Shown here: in pieces, positions 1 to 6,498 of the stretch | Layout: each line of letters begins with the position of its first letter | Position numbering within the stretch: position 1 is the first letter of the stretch | DNA from: Thermodesulfobacteriota bacterium | GTDB lineage: Bacteria; Desulfobacterota; DSM-4660; Desulfatiglandales; Desulfatiglandaceae | Assembly: GCA_028278625.1 (NCBI GenBank) | Contig: JANQDY010000197.1 | Coordinates: 1 to 10,793 of the forward strand | DNA: 10,793 nt | Direction: 5' to 3' | Translations under genes and position numbers: made by a program | Notes under the pieces: model-generated | Seen by the model: the letters and a program-made list of their open reading frames with translations, nothing else | Told to the model about the DNA's origin: nothing | Database searches by the model: none

Positions 1-916
1 GGCAGGTAGATGCGGAAGATGGTTCCTTCCCCGGGCTCGCTGTAGACATTGATGAAACCGCCGTTCTGTTTGACGATGCCGTAGACCGTTGACAGGCCGA
101 GCCCAGTCCCTTTTTCCGCGCCCTTTGTGGTAAAGAAGGGTTCGAAAATTTCATCCATCAACTCCTTTTCCATGCCGCAGCCATCGTCGCTGACCGCCAG
201 CAGAACGAAATTTCCGGGCATCCGATGGATTCCATTTTCTGCGCCTGCCTGAGCTGATCCTCCAGCCTCCTTTTTTCGAAAGCGTCATTGACGGCCAGAA
301 AGCGGTAGTCCGCCGGCCGGCCCTGGGCGTCGAAAATCATTTCGTGCAGGGCAAATCCGTTGATCATCTCTCGAAAGAGGGTCCGGTATCGCTCTTCACT
401 CTTCTTGAGGGTTTCCACTACCTTTTTACGCTCATCCATTTCACGTTTCAGCTGACGGTTCGCTTCCACCAGATCGCCGGTTCGTTCCCGGACCATTTCC
501 TTCAGAAAATCCTGCTGCCGACGGAGTGAATCTTCCGCCGCTTTCATTCGAAGGGCGGTTCTCACGTGTGCCACGAGGATGTGCTCTTCGATGGGTTTTG
601 CAAGAAAAGCATCCGCGCCAATGTCCAGACCTTTGACCAGGTCCCGCGATCCCGTGAGAATCGCCGAAACCAAAATCACCGGTATGCTGGCGGTTTTCTT
701 GTCCCCCTTCAGCCGTCTGCAGACCTCGTAGCCGTCCATCTGCGGCATTCTAATATCAAGGAGAATCGTATCCGGTAGCTGGGATTTGGCGGCTTCGATC
801 CCCTGGGGACCCGATAGTGCCGTAATGACCCGGCAGTCGGGAATGAAATTTCTCAGTACGGCGGAGATGGTGATGAGATTGTCCTGTTTATCGTCGATAA
901 CGAGTATTTTTCTCAT
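1..916 (-). pseudogene. Receiver-PAS-histidine kinase remnant with internal deletions (runs off left edge)
   Basis: The gene starts at ATG 916-914, with a GGAG ribosome binding site 5 nt upstream. A response-regulator receiver comes first: residues IDD near the start, phospho-acceptor Asp in LLDIRMPQMDG, Ser in VILVSA and Lys in LAKPI. A coiled-coil linker follows, then the first half of a PAS domain (SEERYRTLF to LAVNDAFE). The reading then jumps directly into the [18 protein letters not shown] linker that normally precedes the phosphorylated His. At about position 222 the frame breaks. From there to the left edge a different frame encodes the end of a HATPase_c domain: [17 protein letters not shown] and [13 protein letters not shown]. 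The PAS C-terminal half, the His-containing DHp helix and the N-box are absent. The gene cannot encode a working kinase. Translation in the first frame would stop at 158 after a nonsense tail. The domain calls are secure; whether the deletions are biological or an assembly fault is not known. Confidence 0.8.
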
Positions 917-920
917 TATT

Positions 921-925
921 TCTCC
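921..925 (-). promoter_or_regulatory. Ribosome binding site for the receiver gene
   Basis: GGAGA lies 4-5 nt before ATG 916. It sets the start of the receiver gene inside the tail of the upstream kinase reading frame (which stops at 888), so the two coding frames overlap by 29 nt. This suggests the receiver was an independent gene rather than part of one long hybrid kinase. Confidence 0.6.
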
Positions 926-2290
926 GTAATTCTTTTTTTGAGAGATCCAGAATCTCGTTAATGAGCAACAAAAGCTTCTCGCCATTGCGCGAAATAACAG
1001 CAATATAGCTCATCTCTTCCTGGGAGAGCTTCTCCCCGGCCTGCGTCATCAGCACCCGTGACAAGGCCATGACCGAGTTTAAGGGGGTCCTCAATTCATG
1101 GCTCATGCTGGATAGAAACTCGCCTTTCAGACGATTGGCTTCTTCAACCTGCCGACGCTGAATCGTCAATTCCACATTCTGCTCCTGCAGTTCATCGGAC
1201 GTTTGTCTCAATTCTTCGGACTGGGAGTGCAATTCCTCCGCCTGGGCTGACAGTGCTTCGCTTTTCTCCTGCTCCGACCGGAGAAGGCTCCGGATTTGCT
1301 TGCTTTGCATGGCGGTGTGAATTGCGTTGGAAAATATTGGGGCGATGGCCTTTAAAAATTCGATTTCAATGGGCGTGATCTCTTGGAAGGTGGCCACCTC
1401 GAAGACACCGTAGAGTCTTTTTGATACACCAGGGGCATGGCGTATAGGCTCTTTGGCGGAGCATCGACGGTTCCGGTTTTTGTAAACGCATCTTTTTCCG
1501 TGATCCCCGTCAAGTGAATCGGCATCCTTTCAACGGCCACCTGTCCAACCACCCCCTGGCCCGGTGAAAAGCGATTTTTATAGTGTTTTCCTTCCAGAAA
1601 TGCATAGGATGCCTTCAATTCATAGGATGAACTCTTTTCATCATAAAGATAGAGCGCACCGGTGCATGCGTTCACATACCGTGACAGAAAGTGTGTGGCT
1701 TTTTGAACCACTTCTTCGAAAGACAGATCTCCCGTTATCTCTTCCCGCAGTGCGTTCTGGCCGTCTTTCACCCAGAACTGCTCCTTCAGTCTGTCCAGCA
1801 ACTGGTTGAAGTGCGCGGCCATGTCCGTTATTTCATTATTTCCCCCCAATTCCGATTTAACGAGGTCCCCCGATCTGGTCACGTCGTTCATGGTGTCCTT
1901 TAGGGCTGATAAACTGGCGAGAATGCTTCTGGTCACAAAAAAGGCAATCATGAGAGAGACAAGACTTGCCGCACAGATAAAGATCACCGTATCTCTTAGG
2001 ACCCGGCGCTGCATATATCTCGCTTTTTCAATAAAACCGTCGGCCTTGTTGTTGGCATAGGCGGCAAGTTCCCCCATTTTTCTTTCAAGGCCCAGAACGT
2101 GACGGGCGCCCTTTGATCGCGTGATCTCTATGGCCTCATGGCGGTTCCCCCCAATTGTCAGCTGTTGCACTTCCAACCGGATCGGTTTCCACTGGTCAAA
2201 GAGATCGATTGCTTCCTGAACCAGATCTTTTCCCTCTTTTCCCAGAATCAGGCGCTTGATGGTGTCGAGAAGGTCGGTTTTTGATTCCCA

Positions 2291-2320
2291 TTGACAAGCC
2301 GCTTTGGATTCATTAATGAT
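2291..2320 (+). promoter_or_regulatory. Candidate sigma-70 promoter for the VOC gene
   Basis: A perfect -35 TTGACA (2291-2296) is followed after 18 nt by AATGAT (2315-2320), four of six matches to the -10 consensus. It would give a leader of roughly 48 nt before the TTG start at 2375. The -10 is weak and the site lies within the antisense of the decayed kinase, so it could be chance. Confidence 0.3.
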
Positions 2321-2362
2321 TCCGGAATAGTTTTGTGCGGTTTCACATTCATCATAATGAAC

Positions 2363-2368
2363 AGGAGG
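2363..2368 (+). promoter_or_regulatory. Shine-Dalgarno AGGAGG that fixes a TTG start
   Basis: A perfect AGGAGG sits 6 nt before TTG 2375-2377. The in-frame ATGs at 2291, 2357 and 2396 lack comparable sites, so this element decides the start of the VOC protein. Confidence 0.75.
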
Positions 2369-2374
2369 TCTCAA

Positions 2375-2758
2375 TTGGACTATTCGATCGATCATATGCA
2401 TCTTCGCTGCAGCGATTTGGAGGCAAGTATCGCCTATTACAAGAAAATGTTTGATGCCAAGGAAATATCCCGAGGGGATGCAAAGGGGATGCCTCTGGTC
2501 GCTATGGAAATGGCTGGAGAGCGGTTTGTGTTTTCACCCAAAAGAGAAGGGGTGGATGTGGCCGTGAACCCGGGTGAACCCGGTTGGGGGCTTTATCAGA
2601 TCGGTCTCAAAGTCGATAACCTGGATGCGGCGTTGAAAGAGTTGAAAGAGCGGGGCGCCGACATCTCAAGGGGACCTTTCGAGATGAGTGATCAACTTCG
2701 CGTCTTCTTTGTAAATGCCCCTGACGCGGTGGAAATCGAATTGATGGAATATGCTTGA
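2375..2758 (+). CDS. VOC (glyoxalase/bleomycin-resistance fold) family protein, TTG start
   Basis: This 127-residue protein has the paired beta-alpha-beta-beta-beta layout of the vicinal oxygen chelate fold. The first module opens with YSIDHMHLRCSDLEASIAYYKKMF, and the second with LYQIGLKVDNLDAALKELKERGA. It ends with the usual VEIELMEY strand, whose Glu is a typical metal ligand. The N-terminal His (HMHL) is a further likely ligand. The position where many family members have His (HIGLKVDD) is Gln here, so metal binding may be altered; Gln is a ligand in some glyoxalase I enzymes. The substrate cannot be told from sequence; members include lactoylglutathione lyases and dioxygenases. The start rests on the AGGAGG site at 2363. 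The gene is followed after 65 bp by the Tim44-like gene on the same strand, which may be co-transcribed. Confidence 0.85.
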   Translation: MDYSIDHMHLRCSDLEASIAYYKKMFDAKEISRGDAKGMPLVAMEMAGERFVFSPKREGVDVAVNPGEPGWGLYQIGLKVDNLDAALKELKERGADISRGPFEMSDQLRVFFVNAPDAVEIELMEYA

Positions 2759-2823
2759 ACACCAAAACGCCGTTGGACGATGGATCGGCAGAAGATATCA
2801 TAATGAGCCATAAAGGAGGTGAA

Positions 2824-3816
2824 ATGGGATACGGAAGAAAAGGAATGCCGTCAAAAGGAGCAGTGTTCGTTTCGACAATAATACTCTTTCTGAGCTTTGC
2901 GTTTATGTTCGGCGCCTGGGTGGAATACGCGGATGCCAAAGCCAGAACAGGAGGGAAGTCTTTCAGTGGCAGTCGCTCCTTCAGTAAAACGCCTCTCAGA
3001 ACGACTCCCATGAACAAATACAACACGATGAACACCCAGAGAAGAGGATCCAGTTTCATGAGAGGGTTGGGCGGCGGTCTTTTGGGCGGATTTTTGGGAA
3101 GCATGCTCTTTGGGGGTGTGAGTCACGGCATGGGGATGGGCGGCGGCGGATTTGCGGGAACCGGCATCGGTTTTCTGGAGATACTGATTATCGGCTGGCT
3201 CATCTATTTCCTTTACAAAAAATTCTCCGGAAAGAATCGCCAAAGGCGGACGTCCTATGGTTCGCCTGGGAATGAATACGCATCGGGCCGTGAATACCAG
3301 GCACCTTCCCCACCCAACTACCGGCCACCGGACATGACATCGCGGGACATTCCGGATATGGCGTCTGGGGACGGAGTCATGAGTGAATTGGAGACGGTCA
3401 GGCAATACGATCCGGGTTTTGATCCCGAAGCTTTCAAGGAATTCGTACAGGACGTCTTCTTCAAGGTCCAGGCGGCCTGGACCAGAAGGGATATCTCCGT
3501 CATGAAACAGCATCTGGGGGATCAACTGCTGAGTGAATATGAGCAGCATTTTGCGGAGCTGCGCGCCAAGGGCCAGGAAAACCGCCTTGAAAACATTGCG
3601 GTTCGCAAGGTGGACATTGTGGATATGGGTGAAATGGACGGGGAACCCTTTGTGATTATTCAATTTCGCGCCAATCTTTTGGACTATACGGTGGATGAGG
3701 CCACCGGTCAGGTCCTTGAAGGAAGTGCTTCCGAGCCCATAAAATTTCAGGAGCGATGGGCCTTCTCAAAAGCTCCCGGCTCGGCCCGGTGGAAGCTGGA
3801 GGGCATTCAGGAATAG
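2824..3816 (+). CDS. Tim44-like domain protein with N-terminal signal and Gly-rich membrane segment
   Basis: The 330-residue product begins at ATG 2824, just after AAAGGAGGT (2812-2820); ATG 2845 is a possible alternative start. Residues 8-40 look like a signal sequence: basic start, hydrophobic core at about 13-32, and A-D-A-K-A as a likely cleavage region. A Ser/Arg-rich linker and a Gly/Met-rich stretch (80-115) follow, then a membrane helix (about 116-131), a Pro-rich linker, and a C-terminal Tim44-like domain (about 195-330). The domain is recognisable by DPEAFKEFVQDVFFKVQAAW, the helix with LLSEYEQHF, and the final KFQERWAF and WKLEGIQE strands. In bacteria this domain occurs in uncharacterised membrane-anchored proteins; the mitochondrial relative tethers import chaperones. 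A role in envelope protein handling is only inference. The length and layout are normal for the bacterial family. Confidence 0.85.
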   Translation: MGYGRKGMPSKGAVFVSTIILFLSFAFMFGAWVEYADAKARTGGKSFSGSRSFSKTPLRTTPMNKYNTMNTQRRGSSFMRGLGGGLLGGFLGSMLFGGVSHGMGMGGGGFAGTGIGFLEILIIGWLIYFLYKKFSGKNRQRRTSYGSPGNEYASGREYQAPSPPNYRPPDMTSRDIPDMASGDGVMSELETVRQYDPGFDPEAFKEFVQDVFFKVQAAWTRRDISVMKQHLGDQLLSEYEQHFAELRAKGQENRLENIAVRKVDIVDMGEMDGEPFVIIQFRANLLDYTVDEATGQVLEGSASEPIKFQERWAFSKAPGSARWKLEGIQE

Positions 3817-3818
3817 AC

Positions 3819-3905
3819 ATATTAGAGGATTTGAGACCCGGTCGATGCGCCCTGAGGGCATTCAGTGCAAATCCATCTGCATATGACCTGGTGATTTCGG
3901 ACATG
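3819..3905 (+). pseudogene. Relic of a response-regulator receiver domain
   Basis: Immediately after the Tim44-like stop codon, in another frame, about 29 codons read as the middle of a receiver domain. ALRAFSANPSAYDLVISDM matches the helix-2/strand-3 segment ending in the phospho-acceptor Asp (GAC 3900-3902), the usual text being ALEAFxxNPxxYDLVITDMTMPxMTG. The match stops exactly at the DM, where the ATG of the next gene begins. There is no start, and no upstream or downstream part of the receiver. The family resemblance is from memory of receiver motifs, not from a search. Confidence 0.55.
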
Positions 3906-4274
3906 AACCAAGTTGTCCTTTACATAGGGTCCGCACTGACAGGGCTTTGGGGGGTTGCGCATTTATTCGCCACAAAGGGAGTGGTTGAGGGATTCGGTGA
4001 CATTACAGCCGACAACAAACGCATCATCACCATGGAATGGATTGTGGAAGGGGTGGCTCTCATTTCAACGGCCGTGTTTGTTGCCGTCGCAGCGTCCATC
4101 CAGCCGGGCGCTGTTGTCTCCAAGGCCGTTTACATGGTGGCGATCGGCACTTTGATTGTGCTTGCTGTTGTCTCCTTGTTCACCGGATTCAAAGTGGCGT
4201 TCTTGCCTTTCAGGTTATGTCCGATCATCTTCGGCGTTTCGGCAGCGTTGATCGCCTGGGGTGGATGGCTTTGA
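3903..4274 (+). CDS. Small four-helix integral membrane protein, function unknown
   Basis: From ATG 3903 the product is 123 residues, with four predicted membrane helices at about 2-22, 43-64, 71-93 and 103-121. Between the first two lies a conserved-looking soluble loop, FGDITADNKRIITMEW, and a further motif SLFTGFKVAFLPFRLCP precedes the last helix. It resembles uncharacterised small membrane proteins found in other bacteria; I cannot assign a function. No clear ribosome binding site precedes ATG 3903. The open frame extends upstream through a receiver relic, so the native 5' end and promoter may have been lost in the deletion that created that junction, with expression then depending on the upstream genes. 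It ends near the start of a roughly 250 bp stretch without an intact gene. Confidence 0.7.
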   Translation: MNQVVLYIGSALTGLWGVAHLFATKGVVEGFGDITADNKRIITMEWIVEGVALISTAVFVAVAASIQPGAVVSKAVYMVAIGTLIVLAVVSLFTGFKVAFLPFRLCPIIFGVSAALIAWGGWL

Positions 4275-4312
4275 CCATTATCAAGTCTCGCATGCGGACA
4301 CCTATTTGATCG

Positions 4313-4490
4313 GTGAACGCTTTTCACAAAAATACAGATTTCTTAATGCGGTATCCGAAAACCGCCAGCCAAGATCTTTTTACCATGATAGAAAACAGGC
4401 CAACGCCGCTCCGGTTGAGGTGGGTGCCCTGAGACCGGAGAAGGAGACTTCCAGAAGGGCCAAAGTGTTGAATATTTCCACCGTCAGTGA
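4313..4490 (+). pseudogene. Possible small-protein relic split by a 1-base insertion
   Basis: The gap between the membrane protein and the repair fusion (4275-4524) holds two consecutive frames that read like one small protein. The first runs from GTG 4313 or ATG 4346 through MRYPKTASQDLFTMIENRP to RLRWVP and stops at TGA 4430. If one C of the CCC at 4427-4429 is removed, the reading continues as ETGEGDFQKGQSVEYFHRQ and stops at 4488-4490. I do not recognise the family. No ribosome binding site precedes either start. The alternative is plain non-coding leader for the downstream repair gene. The call rests only on the protein-like composition and clean join. Confidence 0.28.
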
Positions 4491-4524
4491 GGCTCGCGCC
4501 ACCGTTACAAAAGAAACCGCTGAA

Positions 4525-5970
4525 ATGACCAAAGCGTTCAGATACGCCAGAATAACAAAGGACAGAAATTTTGACGGGAAGTTCTTTTTCGGGGTAAAGA
4601 CCACCGGTGTCTTCTGCAGGCCGTCCTGCCCCTCCCCCGTGGCCAAAGAAGAAAATGTTATCTATTTCAATGAGATCTTTGAAGCGTTGGAGAGGCATTT
4701 CAGACCTTGTCTCCGGTGCCGTCCGGATATTCACGTCGATTACTATAACGGCAATATCTCCGGTGCGATTATCGTAAACAGAGCCCTTGGGATGATTTAT
4801 GACGGCTATTTGAACTACCATTCCATCAAGGAACTTGCCGGTGATTTGAAGGTCTCGGACAGGCATTTGCGTAAACTGTTCATTGATAATCTGGGCATTT
4901 CTCCTGTCAGGATTGCCAAATACCACAGATCCCTGTTTGCCAAAAAGATGCTTTTGTTTTCGGACAGGCCCATAACCGACATCGCTTTTGCATCCGGTTT
5001 CGGTTCACTCCGGCAATTCAACCATGTGTTTAAAGAGATTTTCGGCACCGTTCCCTCCAACATAAAGAAAGAAAAGGGATCGATTTATTCCGTAGGAGAG
5101 AAGAGCACTCTGCTTCTTTTTTATCAAAAACCCTTTGACTATTCACAGATAATCTCCTTCCTGAGACGTCGGGCCGTCAGAGGCGTGGAGGTCGTTGGTG
5201 AAAATTGGTATGCCAGAACCTTTAGAACAGCCAGGGCAAAGGGATATTTCACCGTAAAAGACAATCCGGATCAATCGGCACTGGCGCTCAAGATCCATTG
5301 CGATGACATCAAATGCTACATGGAAATATATAATAAAGTGCGCCGGATGTTTGATCTGAATACCAATTTTGCCCATATCAACCGACAATTCAAAGCAGAT
5401 CACTTCCTCTCCTCAGGAATGAGGGAGGGCCATGTCCCCCGTTTGCCCATTGCGTTTGATCCATTTGAGTTTTGTGTGAGAGCGGTTTTGGGCCAGCAGA
5501 TTACGGTTCAGGCCGCCGGCACCCTGGCCGCAAGGATCGCCGCTAAAACAGACCTTAAATGCGGGGATGGGTTTCCTGCGGGGCTCGATTATTTTTTCCC
5601 GGCTCCCGAGGAAATCCTGAGAGCTGATCTGGGCGGACTTGGCATTACCAATGCCCGGCAGTCCACCATCATGAATATTGCCCGGGCAATTCGTGACAAG
5701 CGTTTTTCTCTTTCGGCCAACCAGCCCTTTGCCGCATTTCAAAAAGCGTTTTCTTCCATCAAAGGGGTTGGGGAGTGGACGGTCAACTATGTGGCCATGA
5801 GGGGGTTGGGAATGGTAGACGGTTTTCCGGCCACGGATCTGGGTATCATTAAGGCCCTTTCACAAAAGGGGAGGCGGCCCTCAAAAAGAGAGATACTGGA
5901 CATGGCCGAAAAATGGCGCCCCTACAGGGCATATGCGGCCCTGTGTCTTTGGAACAGAAGGAGGGAATAG
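4525..5970 (+). CDS. alkA: Ada N-domain / AraC-type activator / AlkA DNA-3-methyladenine glycosylase fusion
   Basis: The 481-residue protein combines three parts. Residues about 1-75 form the Ada metal-binding domain, with zinc cysteines C31, C35, C62 and C65 in FFFGVKTTGVFCRPSCPS and FRPCLRCRPD. In Ada, the first of these accepts methyl groups from methylphosphotriesters and switches on DNA binding. Residues about 85-185 form an AraC-type pair of helix-turn-helix motifs, typified by SIKELAGDLKVSDRHLRKLF and PITDIAFASGFGSLRQFNHVF. Residues about 190-481 are AlkA: an N-terminal lobe, then an HhH-GPD glycosylase with hairpin IKGVGEWTVNYVAMRG and catalytic Asp D438 in FPATDLGI. It should sense alkylation, activate transcription and excise 3-methyladenine-type bases. 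It lacks Ada's own C-terminal methyltransferase, which the next gene supplies. ATG 4525 gives the usual lead of about 15 residues before FDG; GTG 4465, 5 nt after AAGGG, is an alternative start. Confidence 0.92.
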   Translation: MTKAFRYARITKDRNFDGKFFFGVKTTGVFCRPSCPSPVAKEENVIYFNEIFEALERHFRPCLRCRPDIHVDYYNGNISGAIIVNRALGMIYDGYLNYHSIKELAGDLKVSDRHLRKLFIDNLGISPVRIAKYHRSLFAKKMLLFSDRPITDIAFASGFGSLRQFNHVFKEIFGTVPSNIKKEKGSIYSVGEKSTLLLFYQKPFDYSQIISFLRRRAVRGVEVVGENWYARTFRTARAKGYFTVKDNPDQSALALKIHCDDIKCYMEIYNKVRRMFDLNTNFAHINRQFKADHFLSSGMREGHVPRLPIAFDPFEFCVRAVLGQQITVQAAGTLAARIAAKTDLKCGDGFPAGLDYFFPAPEEILRADLGGLGITNARQSTIMNIARAIRDKRFSLSANQPFAAFQKAFSSIKGVGEWTVNYVAMRGLGMVDGFPATDLGIIKALSQKGRRPSKREILDMAEKWRPYRAYAALCLWNRRRE

Positions 5971-5975
5971 TTCTC

Positions 5976-6458
5976 ATGTATTATTCAAAATTCAATGCAC
6001 GGCTTTGCGAAATCATCTTGGCCGGTGATGAAACAGGACTGGCGCATCTGCATTTGAATACCGGAGAAGGAACCAGACGGTTTTCGGTTCTTCCTGAGTG
6101 GGAATTGAACCGGCAGTTCTTCGCCGCCACAAAAGCCCAGATATTGGAATACCTTGAAGGGAAACGGAAACAATTTGACGTGGCCATCAACCCACGGGGG
6201 ACGGATTTCCAGAAGAAGGTCTGGGAAGCATTATGCCGGATTCCCTACGGCCGGCTCACAACCTATGGCGACATTGCCCGAACCCTGGGCAACCATAAAG
6301 CCGCAAGGGCCGTGGGATCCGCTAACGGCAAAAACCCGATTCCTCTGATCATCCCCTGCCACAGGGTGGTGGGAGCAGACGGGAGTTTAACCGGATTCGG
6401 ACACGGTATTTCCCTTAAGGAAGAACTGATCCGACTGGAACGTGAAGCGGCGGGGTGA
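5976..6458 (+). CDS. ogt: Methylated-DNA-[protein]-cysteine S-methyltransferase
   Basis: This 160-residue protein is a complete Ogt/MGMT-type suicide methyltransferase that removes methyl groups from O6-methylguanine and O4-methylthymine. The C-terminal domain shows GTDFQKKVWEALCRIPYGRL, the YGDIA helix, the AARAVGSANGKNP recognition helix with its arginine, and the active site IPCHRVVG with acceptor Cys C128, followed by GFGHGISLKEELIRLE. The N-terminal alpha/beta domain is present, so length is normal. The start is ATG 5976, 10 nt after AAGGAGGG (5958-5965), which lies inside the last codons of the upstream gene; the stop-to-start gap is 5 nt, so the two genes form an operon and are probably translationally linked. 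Together they redistribute the activities of E. coli Ada and AlkA over two proteins. Confidence 0.95.
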   Translation: MYYSKFNARLCEIILAGDETGLAHLHLNTGEGTRRFSVLPEWELNRQFFAATKAQILEYLEGKRKQFDVAINPRGTDFQKKVWEALCRIPYGRLTTYGDIARTLGNHKAARAVGSANGKNPIPLIIPCHRVVGADGSLTGFGHGISLKEELIRLEREAAG

Positions 6459-6498
6459 GACCTTCAAGCCTCTTTACAACAGATGGCATTGATGTTTG

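Larger units (their letters stand above)
888..2401 (-). pseudogene. HAMP-GAF-HisKA sensor kinase, 5'-truncated, frameshifted and lacking its ATPase domain
   Basis: Read from 2401 downward, the frame shows a helical periplasmic sensor segment resembling the second half of a 4HB_MCP/TarH-like bundle (about residues 25-130), one membrane helix (residues 137-157), a HAMP region (158-205) and a GAF domain from about 216. At T-run 1418-1422 the frame shifts: GAF homology continues as RLYGVFEVATFQE in the -1 frame. A long Gln/Glu-rich coiled coil follows, then the H-box SSMSHELRTPLNS and the helix ending INEILDLSK. After that only 15 unrelated residues precede the stop at 888, so N, G1, F and G2 boxes are missing. 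The first membrane helix expected before the sensor is also missing, and no ribosome-bound start is evident; the frame runs into the divergent VOC gene. It is best read as a decayed membrane sensor kinase. Confidence 0.8.

Noticed and set aside
2634..2652. Tandem 9-base repeat (TTGAAAGAG twice) in the VOC gene
   Set aside because: It simply encodes LKELKE in a helix of a well-formed protein; no sign of a repeat array.
2851..3663. Long open frame antisense to the Tim44-like gene (270 codons)
   Set aside because: Its translation is His/Arg/Pro-rich without domain signatures, while the plus strand encodes a coherent domain protein; it is a shadow frame.
4261..4524. N-terminal extension of the Ada-AlkA fusion back to ATG 4261
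   Set aside because: The extra 88 residues have no family counterpart, overlap the end of the membrane protein gene and include the possible small-protein relic; ATG 4525 gives the normal family length.
6459..6498. Possible terminator between the convergent ogt and hybrid kinase genes
   Set aside because: Only a very imperfect palindrome around 6458-6473 and no T-run; not supportable as a hairpin terminator.
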